Of a stretch of 64,000 nt of DNA, positions 26,252 through 35,682 are shown one piece after another (position 1 is the first letter of the stretch; each line of letters begins with the position of its first letter). The notes under the pieces were generated by a model. That model made no database searches and was not told the DNA's origin. It was given only the letters and a program-made list of their open reading frames with translations. The position numbers and the translations under genes are program-made. Source of the stretch: Alkalihalobacillus sp. AL-G. GTDB taxonomy: Bacteria; Bacillota; Bacilli; Bacillales; Fictibacillaceae. Where the stretch lies: NCBI RefSeq assembly GCF_030643805.1, contig NZ_CP094656.1, positions 3,038,001 through 3,102,000 of the forward strand, given 5' to 3'.

Positions 26252-27661
26252 TTATCTCGCTAATTCATAAATCGCTTCAGCATATATGGCTGCAGCTTTT
26301 AAAATATTGTCAACATCAACATATTCATCCTTTTGATGAGCTAACCCTTCTTCACCCGGGAACAATGCTCCGAATGCTACCCCAGCATCCAATGATCGAG
26401 CGTACGTGCCGCCACCGATTGAAATCAAATGGCCTTCTTCCCCAGTCTGTTTTTCATAGACACCCATCAGTATTTTGATCAAGTGATGCTCTTTCGGAAC
26501 ATGGTGAGGCGTCAGGTGTTCAATCTCATTCAATTGATAACCGTATTGCTCACCAGTCTTGATCAATTTTACATGTGTCGTTTTAAAGTCGTGTTTGACA
26601 GGATAGCGAAGGTTCAAACCAAACCTTCCGCCTTCCTTAACTGAATAACTCATGATTCCCGTATTTAAAGTAAGAGGCCCAGTAATATCATCCTCATCCT
26701 TGATTTCAAGTTTACGTCCCTCCGTGTCATCGGTTAAATAACCATTAGCAAGATCGATAAACTTCTGACCTTCTTGATCGAAGGAAAAACGGGATAAAAA
26801 TCTCAATAAATAAAAACCTGCATTCTTCCCTTTCTCTGGATGACTGCCGTGAAAAGATAGACCCTCTAGATGCAATGTAATATGGTCATTTTCTACACTC
26901 ACATCGCCATCCACCTGATGTTCTTCAAGAAAGCGTTCAAAATCAGCCGACAGTGTTTCCTGATTCATCTTCCCCACTAAAACTGCCTCAGCATGATCAG
27001 GCACCATATTCAACCGTCTCCCAGATTGAAAGGATAATAACTGTACATCCCCACCGTTTGATTCTGACGTACTGACCTGCTTCCATTCACAATCGAACAA
27101 GCCTTTTTCAGCATAAATGATTGGAAAGCTGGCATCCGGTGCAAACCCGACAGTCGGCATCTCCTCATGCTTGAAATAGTGCTTTACACATTGCCAATTA
27201 CTCTCCTCATCCGTACCAATGATCATCCGTACCCGTTTGTTCAGCTTCAGTCCAAGCTCATTAATGATTTTCATGGCATAATATGCAGCCATCGTCGGCC
27301 CTTTATCATCAATCGCTCCGCGCGCAAAAATTTTACCGTCACGAAGTTCAGCGGCAAATGGATCCGAGCTCCAGCCATCTCCCTCAGGAACGACATCGAT
27401 ATGACAGAGGATCCCGACAAGTTCCTCACCTTCGCCAAATTCGAGATGAGCGGCATAACCTTCAAGATCTTTACTTTGGAATCCATCTGACCCGCCTTTT
27501 TCAAGTAGGTAATCCAGCGCTTTACGAATGCCTTCTCCAAACGGTGCGCCTTTCTTTGACGTATCCGGATCGAGGACACTTTTGATTTGTAAAAAAGACT
27601 GTAAATTTTGAATGAAATCTTCTCTTCGGTTTTCCACTTCTTGTTTCCAATTGACTTTCAC
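26252..27661 (-). CDS. pepV: Dipeptidase PepV (YtjP), M20 family
   Basis: A 469-residue cytoplasmic metallopeptidase of family M20. Zinc ligands are seen in CHIDVVPEGDGW, GAIDDKGPTMAAYY and the GTDEESNW glutamates, and a catalytic His is expected near the C-terminus in the SIGGGTYARS region. It cleaves dipeptides with an N-terminal D-Ala- or hydrophobic residue in related lactobacilli. A GGAGGAGAAG site precedes the ATG. In B. subtilis the homologue is ytjP, close to ytkP, as here. Confidence 0.9.
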   Translation of the reverse strand: MKVNWKQEVENRREDFIQNLQSFLQIKSVLDPDTSKKGAPFGEGIRKALDYLLEKGGSDGFQSKDLEGYAAHLEFGEGEELVGILCHIDVVPEGDGWSSDPFAAELRDGKIFARGAIDDKGPTMAAYYAMKIINELGLKLNKRVRMIIGTDEESNWQCVKHYFKHEEMPTVGFAPDASFPIIYAEKGLFDCEWKQVSTSESNGGDVQLLSFQSGRRLNMVPDHAEAVLVGKMNQETLSADFERFLEEHQVDGDVSVENDHITLHLEGLSFHGSHPEKGKNAGFYLLRFLSRFSFDQEGQKFIDLANGYLTDDTEGRKLEIKDEDDITGPLTLNTGIMSYSVKEGGRFGLNLRYPVKHDFKTTHVKLIKTGEQYGYQLNEIEHLTPHHVPKEHHLIKILMGVYEKQTGEEGHLISIGGGTYARSLDAGVAFGALFPGEEGLAHQKDEYVDVDNILKAAAIYAEAIYELAR

Positions 27662-27678
27662 CGAACTTCTCCTCCAGT

Positions 27679-28698
27679 CTAAGCCTTACTCTGTATCATT
27701 TCATAGCTTGTATGGTCACAAATAACGAATAACTGCGACTTAGAGGAAATTTCATCATCCATTCTACGGTTGATGTCCATTTTCTCCCCGTCTGCAATTA
27801 AGGTTGCTCCCTCTTTAAAGAGTTCATCAAACGCATCGCGATACGTTTTCCAGTGGGATCTTACTTTGATTTCATAAAGGTTATCCCCAATTCCACGGCT
27901 CATAAGCTGACTGTATATTTTTGAAATCCCTTTTGTGATCGCAGAACGAACGGCAAGGCGAGAGATCGTCTCGTGAGACAGAATAAATTCATCCACCTTC
28001 ACATGGCGGAAATTTTTAATATGTGCCTCACTCATGATTTCAACAGTACTATGAATATCAGGAGACAACCTTTCAATTGACGTTACAATAAGTAGGGTTT
28101 TCCCATCTGTCAGTAACGGATCCTGAATCGTATCATCTGCAAAAAGCAAAACCGCCTTCGCCTTTGGCAAGTTGGCACGCATTAAAACATCCTCTTCAGC
28201 AGGGTCCCCCTGTATGTAATGGACACTCTCATGTAAAAACGGGGATTTCCCAAGTTGATCTATAATGACAATTTCCTGTTGAAAATCCACACCGTTCATA
28301 ATTTCCTCAATTGCAAACCTCGCTTTTTGTGACCATCCAATGATAACGATATGTCCTTCTTGTTTATATGTCAAAAGCCCTTCCTCCTTCCGTCTCCTGA
28401 ACATTCCAAAACCATCAATAACTTTCCCGATTGCAACCCCGATAAGACCGATTCCAATAATGTATAAGAAAATTGCATACAGCCTTCCACCAATCGAACT
28501 CGGATAAAAATCCCCGTACCCGACAGTGGTCACAGTAGTCATCACCCACCAGAATGCATCAAATGGCTTAGAAAAAGTCTCAGGCTCTATTGCCACCATG
28601 ATATATGTACTGAATAAAATCAACAGGATGCTTGCAGCAAACAACACCCAAGTGTTCAACTTGATTACCTTGACCCATAACCTTTTAAGAACGTACAC
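27679..28698 (-). CDS. Two-transmembrane K+ channel with RCK/TrkA domain (YugO-like)
   Basis: A 339-residue channel of the MthK/YugO type: helix 1 at about residues 16-37, selectivity filter TTVGYGD at about 57-63, helix 2 at about 75-97, then a cytoplasmic RCK (TrkA-N) domain starting GHIVIIGWSQKARFAIEEI. The ligand in this family is usually Ca2+ or nucleotides, and YugO has been linked to electrical signalling in biofilms. GTG 28698 follows AAAGGGGG. A longer in-frame ATG at 28776 runs through that site and is rejected. Confidence 0.85.
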   Translation of the reverse strand: MYVLKRLWVKVIKLNTWVLFAASILLILFSTYIMVAIEPETFSKPFDAFWWVMTTVTTVGYGDFYPSSIGGRLYAIFLYIIGIGLIGVAIGKVIDGFGMFRRRKEEGLLTYKQEGHIVIIGWSQKARFAIEEIMNGVDFQQEIVIIDQLGKSPFLHESVHYIQGDPAEEDVLMRANLPKAKAVLLFADDTIQDPLLTDGKTLLIVTSIERLSPDIHSTVEIMSEAHIKNFRHVKVDEFILSHETISRLAVRSAITKGISKIYSQLMSRGIGDNLYEIKVRSHWKTYRDAFDELFKEGATLIADGEKMDINRRMDDEISSKSQLFVICDHTSYEMIQSKA

Positions 28699-28800
28699 AA
28701 TATTTCCCCCTTTCCGACTAAGAATAACACAAATTATGGTATTGACCTTTGAATTATTGACAGAATTATTATACAATATTTTTAACTAGGAGGTGGAGGT

Positions 28801-28908
28801 TTGAAGCAATCTTATTCTACTCGAAAACTCGATCTAGAGTGGAAAAGGAATATTACAAGGACAGACCTTACACAAATATTGATTACTTCTAGTCCGTCAA
28901 CAGAATAA
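28801..28908 (+). CDS. Possible 35-residue peptide
   Basis: TTG 28801 follows an unusually strong AGGAGGTGGAGG site, and a TTGAAT-N17-TACAAT promoter lies 30-60 bp upstream. The product (start MKQSYSTRKLDLEWKRN) is polar and basic with no signal peptide or known family. The strong initiation signals argue it is translated, but it could be the head of a decayed gene. Confidence 0.35.
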   Translation: MKQSYSTRKLDLEWKRNITRTDLTQILITSSPSTE

Positions 28909-28974
28909 CGATAGGGCAATGATTGTTGCTGATTCACCGTTTTTCCGGTGACTTAAAAGCATCTCTTGAAAAGA

Positions 28975-29004
28975 TTGAATATTTAAACAAAGAGTGGATA
29001 CAAT
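28975..29004 (+). promoter_or_regulatory. Possible SigA promoter of ytzE
   Basis: TTGAAT (28975-28980) and TACAAT (28999-29004) with an 18 bp spacer, about 37 bp before the ytzE start. Confidence 0.5.
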
Positions 29005-29040
29005 TGTTATAACGATCGTTAAAAAGTAAGGAGTGGTTGT

Positions 29041-29259
29041 TTGAGTCCTTCGACTGAACGTATGTTGAACCGTGTGAAAGCGATCTATTTATTCATTAAC
29101 GAAAAAGGGACGGTTACAACACAGCAGCTTGTCGACGAGTTTGGAACGACACAACGAACGATTCAGCGAGATTTAAACGTACTGACGTATAATAACTTAG
29201 TATCAAGTCCTGCCCGAGGGAAATGGGAAACAACCTCGAAAAAAGTCAAATTGGCTTAA
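29041..29259 (+). CDS. ytzE: Small DeoR-type helix-turn-helix protein YtzE
   Basis: A 72-residue protein that consists only of a DeoR-family winged helix (QQLVDEFGTTQRTIQRDLNVL), without the sugar-binding effector domain of classical DeoR regulators. TTG 29041 has AAGGAGTGG just upstream. Length and context match YtzE of B. subtilis. Targets are not known; with no ligand domain it may be a constitutive or partner-dependent DNA binder. Confidence 0.8.
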   Translation: MSPSTERMLNRVKAIYLFINEKGTVTTQQLVDEFGTTQRTIQRDLNVLTYNNLVSSPARGKWETTSKKVKLA

Positions 29260-29265
29260 TTAGAA

Positions 29266-29371
29266 AAGTGCAAGCGCTCAGGGTAGCCGCAAGGTACTGG
29301 AAATGCACCAGGAGGCTACATCCGCCGCAGAGGGTCCGAAGTGATCTGAGGGGCTGGGCGCTTGAGCTAGA
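29266..29371. repeat. Structured intergenic element (GCAAGCGC ... GCGCTTGAGC)
   Basis: A 106 bp GC-rich stretch in an AT-rich gap: AAGTGCAAGCGCTCAG at the left pairs with CTGGGCGCTTGAGC at the right, and AGGTACTGG / CCAGG and other arms occur inside. No reading frame. It resembles a type of dispersed element with CAAGCGC/GCGCTTG ends that I recall from Bacillus genomes; only one copy is in this window. Confidence 0.5.
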
Positions 29372-29406
29372 CATTACATCGATGCTTAAATTCTAATATA
29401 AAACAA

Positions 29407-29444
29407 AAAGGGATCGTCCAAGCGTCGGGACAATCCCTTCTTTA
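29407..29444 (+). terminator. Terminator after ytzE and the structured element
   Basis: AAGGGATCGTCC / GGGACAATCCCTT stem with a TCTTTATTTT tail on the plus strand. Confidence 0.75.
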
Positions 29445-29485
29445 TTTTGATTTATTTGCTGGATTTTATTCAGTTTCAGTGCTGG

Positions 29486-30121
29486 CTACATCCTCACATT
29501 CTGAACATCTTCAACTAAGCGGTCTTTAAGATGGTTGGAAACGATGATTTCATCCACTGTCCAATCCATCGTGCCCTCGAGTGGCATGTATTTATTTTCC
29601 TCCGACATCATACGTGCCCAAAATCCTTCGGCTAGTGAAAGTCCTACAACTCTTTTAATATCCCAATCAATGACTATGTCTTTCACTTTACCAAGTGAAT
29701 CTCCACTAGCGGTCTTCACTTTCCTATCAATCAATCCAGTTACCGCAATTGATTCAACCGGATCATGAAGCTGTTGATCGATACCAGTTATAAGCACTTT
29801 GTCGTTTAGAATCTCCTCAACATGGGAAAACGGGACATAGAAGATATCCTCCCTATAATCCTTTGTAAAGCTATCGTCACTTGTAACAGGCGGTGTATTC
29901 ATAGCTGTTTGTCCACCAGTGCTGCCCACTACATTCATCATGGAAGGCTCAACACGCTGTTTCTCATTGCCTTCCGATGGTCTTTTCTCCACATATAAAA
30001 TGTAATCCAATACGTAGGTGTCTTTTTCAAGAAGAATGTCCTCTACAGTGTGATCAGTTAAATCTCCACTATCCTTGTAACCTATCGTCTTATCTAAAAG
30101 ATCTTTTCCTACAATTAGCAT
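29486..30121 (-). CDS. PRC-barrel domain protein
   Basis: A 211-residue protein whose first 60 and last 80 residues form two halves of PRC-barrel type: VGKDLLDKTIGYKDSGDL early, and SGDSLGKVKDIVIDWDIKRV at about residues 140-160. A low-complexity polar linker joins them. PRC-barrel proteins such as the ylmC/ymxH group bind RNA or act in photosynthetic or sporulation contexts; the role here is unknown. ATG 30121 follows AAAGGAGAG. Confidence 0.65.
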   Translation of the reverse strand: MLIVGKDLLDKTIGYKDSGDLTDHTVEDILLEKDTYVLDYILYVEKRPSEGNEKQRVEPSMMNVVGSTGGQTAMNTPPVTSDDSFTKDYREDIFYVPFSHVEEILNDKVLITGIDQQLHDPVESIAVTGLIDRKVKTASGDSLGKVKDIVIDWDIKRVVGLSLAEGFWARMMSEENKYMPLEGTMDWTVDEIIVSNHLKDRLVEDVQNVRM

Positions 30122-30185
30122 GAGACAACTCTCCTTTTCATTTGTTGCTATTGATTAATACCCGAACAAAACGAGAATCAAACAA

Positions 30186-30228
30186 ATGAAGAAAACTCGG
30201 CGATTGCCGAGCATACAACCAAAGTGAA
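30186..30228 (+). repeat. R1 intergenic repeat, partial (left end only)
   Basis: GAAGAAAACTCGGCGATTGC-CGAGCATACAAC matches the left hairpin of R1; the right half is missing. Confidence 0.6.
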
Positions 30229-30230
30229 GA

Positions 30231-30953
30231 TCATGGCTGTGGAGAGTCCTTTTCTAAGGTCTCAAGTTCTTTTTCCTGTAGATGACGATATTCACCCAGG
30301 GGAAGGTTGTCATCAAGAGGAAGCGATCCCATTTTGATCCGCTTTAAATAAACAACCCGTTTACCGACTGCTTCAAACATTCGTTTCACTTGATGATACT
30401 TTCCCTCTGTAATCGTCAGTTCAATTTCTGAAACTAGGCCAATTGATAGGATTTTCAGCTGTGCAGGTTTTGTTTCGTAACCATCATCCAATCTCACACC
30501 GTCAGAAAACGACTGCTGATCCGTTTCTGAAACTCGCCCTTCCACCTTTGCAAAATAGGTTTTGGGCACATGCCTTTTCGGTGATAACAGCCGATGAGCT
30601 AGCTGCCCGTCATTGGTCAGTAGTAACAGTCCTTCAGTATCCTTATCAAGGCGACCGACTGGAAACGGATCAAAAGCACGATCATCCTCTGCTAACAGGT
30701 CAAGCACAGTCCGATGAGATACATCTTCGGTTGCAGAAATGACACCGTCGGGTTTATTCATCATCAAATAAATATACTCCTTGAACGTCACTTTTTCACC
30801 GCCGACAACAATTAGATCGGTATCAGGATTTACGTGTAGCTTTGGATCCTTTGTTGTCAGCCCATTAACTGTGACCATTCCGTTTCTCAGAAGTTTTTTG
30901 ACCTCTTTTCGACTACCGTAATTCATATTGGCTAGTAATTTATCTATTCGCAA
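30231..30953 (-). CDS. rsuA: 16S rRNA pseudouridine synthase, RsuA family (YtzG)
   Basis: A 240-residue pseudouridine synthase with an N-terminal S4 RNA-binding domain (LRIDKLLANMNYGSRKEVKK) and a catalytic domain with the aspartate in PVGRLDKDTEGLLLLT. The C-terminal TEGKYHQVKRMFEAVGKRV motif is family-typical. TTG 30953 follows AGGAG at a proper distance. It corresponds to YtzG of B. subtilis. The target uridine (U516 in E. coli) is inferred. Confidence 0.85.
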   Translation of the reverse strand: MRIDKLLANMNYGSRKEVKKLLRNGMVTVNGLTTKDPKLHVNPDTDLIVVGGEKVTFKEYIYLMMNKPDGVISATEDVSHRTVLDLLAEDDRAFDPFPVGRLDKDTEGLLLLTNDGQLAHRLLSPKRHVPKTYFAKVEGRVSETDQQSFSDGVRLDDGYETKPAQLKILSIGLVSEIELTITEGKYHQVKRMFEAVGKRVVYLKRIKMGSLPLDDNLPLGEYRHLQEKELETLEKDSPQP

Positions 30954-31048
30954 ATCGAAAACTCCTATCAATTGTAAAATAGTGGCTTATTCATATGAAA
31001 AAAGGGTATAATAAAAAAGATGCAACTAGTACGAAAGGAGGGGTACCA

Positions 31049-31477
31049 TTGAAACAAAAGGTGGGTCTATTAGCTACAGGTCGCAAAAAGCTAGACCACT
31101 CGGAATCTGTACTTAAATTTTATACAAGTCCATTATTTCAAAAATCGGTTCAATATGCACAAAAACATTATGCTCGATTTTACTTTTATAATGCAAAAGA
31201 TGGTCTTCTGTTACCAGATGATACATTAGAACCGTACGATCTATCTATTAAAACCTTTTCGATCATGGAGAAAAAGGTTTGGGCACGCAAAGTGATTGAT
31301 ACCTTCCAAAAATACGAATCTCCTGAGGATATCGTGGTCAGTTTGCATGGAGGCAAGGTATACCGGGATCATCTTGAACCCATACTCGAACAGAAAGGCT
31401 ACCGATATGAAATCCCGATGAAAGGACTCGGTATCGGCCAACAGCTAGCTTGGTATGATGAAAAACTGAACAACTGA
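31049..31477 (+). CDS. DUF6884-like protein
   Basis: A 142-residue soluble protein. The YTSPLF segment followed later by FYFYNAKDGLLLPDDTLEPY is the recognisable signature of the DUF6884 type: a conserved Tyr-Thr-Ser, then an Ala/Ser-Lys-x-Gly-Leu-Leu loop and a Pro-Tyr-Asp. The biochemical role is not known to me. TTG 31049 follows AAAGGAGGGG; the ATG at 30995 lies before that site. It is divergent from rsuA and convergent with ytgP. Confidence 0.6.
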   Translation: MKQKVGLLATGRKKLDHSESVLKFYTSPLFQKSVQYAQKHYARFYFYNAKDGLLLPDDTLEPYDLSIKTFSIMEKKVWARKVIDTFQKYESPEDIVVSLHGGKVYRDHLEPILEQKGYRYEIPMKGLGIGQQLAWYDEKLNN

Positions 31478-31510
31478 ACAATTCATAGGTCTCATTTATC
31501 CATTTTAATG

Positions 31511-31541
31511 TAAAAAAAAAGAAGGCCTGAATTGACCTTCT
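31511..31541 (-). terminator. Terminator of ytgP
   Basis: On the minus strand AGAAGG / CCTTCT is followed by a run of nine Ts, overlapping the last codon of ytgP. Confidence 0.75.
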
Positions 31542-33171
31542 ATCCATTCGACCTCATTCTTTTTTTACGAAGGAAACGCTCGAGACGATCTCCGAAAATA
31601 TGTTGTAGGAGCCCAGAAAAATGACTCATATACAGATAGACTCCCGCTCCTGCAATAACTCCGACAATTAACACTAAGCCTGAGAACCAGGAATTTCCAT
31701 AATTCGCCCCAAACATGGACTCTATTCCCGATTTAACTCCCACCACTGCTAACGTCATCAATCCGATAAACATTCCGATTAAAATTGTTCGTTTAAAAAC
31801 AGGCTTGAAGCTGTAATCGGTCTCTCTTTTTATAATGAAAAGATTGATTGAAATAGAAATTAGATATCCAAAATTGGTTGCAATGATTGCACCTGCAATT
31901 CCGAAAGAGGCAATCAGAATATAATTTAAGCTAAGCTTGACGAAAACACCTGCTAGTAAACTATAAACAGCAAACTTTTGTTGATTGATCCCTTGTAAAA
32001 TCGCAGCTGATACTGAAAACAATGCAAACAAAATTGCTGTTGGTGCATACCAACTTAATACATATCCACCAGTCGCTACCTCCTCTGAAAATAAAAATGA
32101 GTAAGCAGGGACCGCCAACAAGGATAATCCCACACCTGCGGGAACAGTAAGAAATAGAACGATTTCAAACGTTTTCGTAACCTGATTGTGAAGGATATGC
32201 GTTTCTTTTTTCGTATAATAACTCGTAATCAACGGGATAACCGTCAGTGCTAAACCTGTTGATAAGGAAACAGGGATCATGATTAGCTTCTGTGAATACG
32301 TCGTCATTACTGCATAGAACGTTTCCGCTTCCGGTTGAGAATACGCTAAAGCGTTCATGAGCGCTTTATTGATTGTGAATGTGTCGATCACAGAATAAAG
32401 CGGTATTGCTAGTCCTACGGCAACGAACGGTATCGCATACCCAATCAATTCTTTATACATTTTAACCAGAGAAATTCGTTGACGTTTACTCGTTTTAACC
32501 AACTTGTCCAAATGCGGCTTACGCTTCTTCCAATACCAGATCAAAATGAAGAGGGATGCAAGTGCTGCGATGAAAGCCGCAAACGTTGCAAAGCCAACCG
32601 CCGTGCTTTCCTGTCCGCCAAAAACTTTTAATATAAGGGTAGCACTGATGAGAATAAATCCGATACGGACGATTTGCTCCACAACCTGTGACAAGGCTGT
32701 TGGACCCATTGATTGAAAGCCTTGGAAATAACCACGGATCAAGCTCATCGATGGAACGATGATGAGTGCAGTTGAAACAAGTCTGATCACCATCGTGACA
32801 TCACTGATCGAGTTCCCCTTGCTACCTTCTTTTACAAGGAAACCAGCGATCCACTCTGCTGAAAAAAATAAACCGAGAAAGGCTATCAACCCGGTTAAAG
32901 ACATTAATAACATACCTGTCCGAAGCAGCCTTCTCCCAGTTGCATAATCACCTAAAGCATTGTATTTGGAGACGAATTTCGAAACTGCAAGTGGTAATCC
33001 TAGCGTAGCTATACTTAAAATGACGGTATAGGGCTGATACGCATAACTATATAATGCACCTGCGGAGGTTCCGAAAAGCCGTTCTAAAGGAATTACAAAA
33101 ATAAGTCCGAGAAATTTTGAAAAAAATGTAGCCGCTGTAAGGATCAGCGTACCACGAACCAGCTTTGACAT
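31540..33171 (-). CDS. ytgP: Lipid II flippase-type polysaccharide exporter YtgP (MurJ-like)
   Basis: A 543-residue integral membrane protein with about 14 helices of the MOP/PST flippase fold. Segments such as RGTLILTAATFFSKFLGLIF at the start and the GYFQGFQSMGPTALSQVVEQ loop match the YtgP/MurJ group, which flips lipid II during peptidoglycan synthesis in B. subtilis together with the unrelated Amj. A TTCTCCCC-flanked GGGGAGAAGG site precedes the start. Its 3' end overlaps a terminator. Confidence 0.9.
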   Translation of the reverse strand: MSKLVRGTLILTAATFFSKFLGLIFVIPLERLFGTSAGALYSYAYQPYTVILSIATLGLPLAVSKFVSKYNALGDYATGRRLLRTGMLLMSLTGLIAFLGLFFSAEWIAGFLVKEGSKGNSISDVTMVIRLVSTALIIVPSMSLIRGYFQGFQSMGPTALSQVVEQIVRIGFILISATLILKVFGGQESTAVGFATFAAFIAALASLFILIWYWKKRKPHLDKLVKTSKRQRISLVKMYKELIGYAIPFVAVGLAIPLYSVIDTFTINKALMNALAYSQPEAETFYAVMTTYSQKLIMIPVSLSTGLALTVIPLITSYYTKKETHILHNQVTKTFEIVLFLTVPAGVGLSLLAVPAYSFLFSEEVATGGYVLSWYAPTAILFALFSVSAAILQGINQQKFAVYSLLAGVFVKLSLNYILIASFGIAGAIIATNFGYLISISINLFIIKRETDYSFKPVFKRTILIGMFIGLMTLAVVGVKSGIESMFGANYGNSWFSGLVLIVGVIAGAGVYLYMSHFSGLLQHIFGDRLERFLRKKRMRSNG

Positions 33172-33395
33172 AGATTGTACCTTCTCCCCAGTTTCCTAAC
33201 ATCTAATCTAATGTATTTTACCATAGTACCATAGCATTCGTTAAACGGTTTCTATTAAAGTGGACAGGATTTTGCCATACAGACGTTTTCTTTTTCCAGT
33301 TAAAAATGGTATCTTTCTGTTTAGTAAGAATAGGTGTGTTCAAAAAATCCAGAGCAAAAAAACGTCTTTTTAGATCTTGAAAAGCAGGTGTTCAA

Positions 33396-34655
33396 ATGGA
33401 AAGCTACGATGTAATCATAATAGGCGGTGGTCCCTCAGGGCTGATGGCTGCAGTAGCCAGTGCGACAAACGGTTCTAAAGTTTTACTTGTTGATAAAGGA
33501 AACAAGCTAGGGAAAAAGCTAGCAATTTCCGGAGGGGGCCGATGTAATGTGACCAATCGACTGCCTATTGAAGAGATTATCAAGCATATACCAGGCAACG
33601 GGAAGTTTCTGTACAGTGCTTTTAACATCTTTAATAATGAGGATATCATCGGATTTTTTGAAGGCCTTGGAATCCAGTTGAAAGAAGAAGATCATGGCAG
33701 GATGTTCCCGACTTCTGACAAAGCTCAATCAGTCGTTGATGCCATGCTCAAAAAGATCCGAGAGCTCGGTGTCGAAATACGAAAGAATACAGCCGTCAAA
33801 AAAGTGATTTATGGCAACGATCAGGTAAAAGGAATCACATTGAACAGCGGCGAAACCATTCATTCCAAAGCTGTCATCATTGCGGTTGGCGGTAAATCGG
33901 TTCCTCATACTGGATCTACAGGGGACGGTTACTCATGGGCGAAGGCGGCCGGACATACAATTACCGATTTGTACCCTACCGAGGTTCCAATTACATCGAA
34001 GGAATCCTTTATCAAAGAAAAAACGTTACAAGGGTTGTCTTTACGGGATGTAGCACTAAGCGTGCTGAAACCGAATGGGAAACCAATCATAACTCACCGG
34101 ATGGACATGATCTTTACTCATTTCGGAATATCAGGACCAGCAGTGTTAAGATGTAGTCAGTTCGTCGTAAAGGCTCTTAAGAAGAGCAAAGACAATTCCG
34201 TTTTGATGGAGATTGACTTGATGCCCGATAAAAACAAGGAACAAATTTTTCAAGAAGCGGTCAGGATTTTAAAAGATGAACCGAAGAAAGCGATCAAGAA
34301 TGCATTGAAGGGCTGGATTCCTGAACGATATTTGCATTTTTTATTGCAACAGGCCGGAATCGACTTGAATACAGTTTACGACCAGTTATCTCATCGTCTT
34401 TTACGTGATTTTTCAGGACTTATTAAAGAGTTCCGATTCAATGTCAACGGAACACTGCCGATTGAAAAAGCATTTGTAACAGGAGGAGGCGTATCGACAA
34501 AAGAAATTGAGCCGAAAACGATGCGGTCGAAAATTATGAATGGCCTATATTTTTGCGGGGAAATTTTAGACATACACGGCTATACAGGAGGCTATAACAT
34601 TACGTGTGCCTTTGTAACAGGCCACCTTGCCGGAACAAATGCAGCAGGTGAATAA
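33396..34655 (+). CDS. ytfP: NAD(P)/FAD-dependent oxidoreductase YtfP (BaiN-like)
   Basis: A 419-residue flavoprotein of the HI0933/BaiN family. The FAD-binding Rossmann motif [13 protein letters not shown] is at residues 6-18, followed by the family motif [17 protein letters not shown]-terminal [17 protein letters not shown] and [14 protein letters not shown] pattern is also diagnostic. The physiological substrate is unknown. AAAGCAGGTG provides a modest ribosome site. The acetyltransferase gene follows 15 bp downstream. Confidence 0.85.
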   Translation: MESYDVIIIGGGPSGLMAAVASATNGSKVLLVDKGNKLGKKLAISGGGRCNVTNRLPIEEIIKHIPGNGKFLYSAFNIFNNEDIIGFFEGLGIQLKEEDHGRMFPTSDKAQSVVDAMLKKIRELGVEIRKNTAVKKVIYGNDQVKGITLNSGETIHSKAVIIAVGGKSVPHTGSTGDGYSWAKAAGHTITDLYPTEVPITSKESFIKEKTLQGLSLRDVALSVLKPNGKPIITHRMDMIFTHFGISGPAVLRCSQFVVKALKKSKDNSVLMEIDLMPDKNKEQIFQEAVRILKDEPKKAIKNALKGWIPERYLHFLLQQAGIDLNTVYDQLSHRLLRDFSGLIKEFRFNVNGTLPIEKAFVTGGGVSTKEIEPKTMRSKIMNGLYFCGEILDIHGYTGGYNITCAFVTGHLAGTNAAGE

Positions 34656-34670
34656 CCAGAGGAGGAGAAT

Positions 34671-35138
34671 ATGGGGGATTCTAAACAGTTTGATGAGTAC
34701 ACTCTTTCGACAGATCGTTCACATTTAGATATTCCTTATATACATCACTATCTTTCAAAGCATTCGTACTGGGCGAAAGGAATAGATCTAGAAACAGTTG
34801 AAACGTCAATTAATCACTCTTTATGTTTCGGGGTTTATCGTTCAGGCGAGGATAACAACCTGAAACAACAGGTCGGATTTGCCAGGATTGTAACCGATTA
34901 TGTGACCTTCGCTTATTTAGCAGATGTATTTATCGATGAAGCACACCGTGGCAAAGGGCTCTCGAAATGGTTGCTGAAAGAAATCCTTGACCACCCTGGA
35001 CTACAACGATTACGATCCTTTCTTTTGATGACGAAAGATGCACAAGGATTATATGAACAATTCGGATTTAAAACGTTTAATAATGATGAAAAGCGGCTGA
35101 TGGCAATTCGTCAAAAAGCAGAGGAATTATATACCTAA
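34671..35138 (+). CDS. GNAT family N-acetyltransferase
   Basis: A 155-residue GNAT-fold acyltransferase. The acetyl-CoA pyrophosphate-binding loop is seen in DEAHRGKGLSKWLLKE (Q/RxxGxG/A type), followed by the SFLLMTKDAQGLYEQFGF ending common to this fold. ATG 34671 follows a GAGGAGGAG site. The 15 bp gap from ytfP suggests one operon. The acceptor substrate is unknown. Confidence 0.85.
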   Translation: MGDSKQFDEYTLSTDRSHLDIPYIHHYLSKHSYWAKGIDLETVETSINHSLCFGVYRSGEDNNLKQQVGFARIVTDYVTFAYLADVFIDEAHRGKGLSKWLLKEILDHPGLQRLRSFLLMTKDAQGLYEQFGFKTFNNDEKRLMAIRQKAEELYT

Positions 35139-35142
35139 AGTA

Positions 35143-35180
35143 AAAAAATGGAGCTATTACATTTGTGATAGCTCCATCTT
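35143..35180. terminator. Bidirectional terminator, GNAT / Nudix
   Basis: AAAAAAATGGAGCTAT / ATAGCTCCATCTTT in the 18 bp convergent gap; the right arm overlaps the Nudix 3' end. Confidence 0.85.
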
Positions 35181-35636
35181 TCTTACTCCATTCAATTTTC
35201 CACTGATGTAGTAGCAATGATATTCCGATGGTTCGGGGTCCTTCAACATGTCTGTTAGAAAAAATCGAATGTTACTGACGACGCCTGCGTTATCGACCTC
35301 AAGAAGCCAATCGATGCTCTTCCAATCGAGTAGCCCTTCATCCACTTTTACCGGAGTCGGGTAGGTTGTATCTTTGTCGAGGTGGAAGACAAAGACGTAC
35401 ATGCCACCTATCAGACGGTTGTCGTTCTCCCATTGGACTGTTCCAGTAAATCGTGGTTTTTTAATCTGTAACCCAGTTTCTTCAGCCACCTCTCGAACGA
35501 TGCATTGCTCAGGCGTCTCACCAGCATTGATTTTGCCACCAACACCATTCCAAAGCCCTTTATTCGGAGCCTTATTTCGATTGAGCATCAGAAGTTCCGA
35601 ACCCTTTATGATAAAACAAATCGTAAATCGCAGCAT
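35157..35636 (-). CDS. Nudix hydrolase (8-oxo-dGTP diphosphatase-like)
   Basis: A 159-residue Nudix protein with an intact box GKINAGETPEQCIVREVAEE (GX5EX7REUXEEXGU), preceded by NKAPNKGLWNGVGG. It probably hydrolyses an oxidised or modified nucleoside triphosphate. ATG 35636 (MLRFTICFI) is the usual N-terminus of such proteins, but no strong ribosome site is visible there; an upstream ATG at 35657 is the alternative. Confidence 0.75.
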   Translation of the reverse strand: MLRFTICFIIKGSELLMLNRNKAPNKGLWNGVGGKINAGETPEQCIVREVAEETGLQIKKPRFTGTVQWENDNRLIGGMYVFVFHLDKDTTYPTPVKVDEGLLDWKSIDWLLEVDNAGVVSNIRFFLTDMLKDPEPSEYHCYYISGKLNGVRKMELSQM

Positions 35637-35682
35637 CCAAACACATCCAAATCTCATTTTCTACAAGTCTATCATAGGAAAG

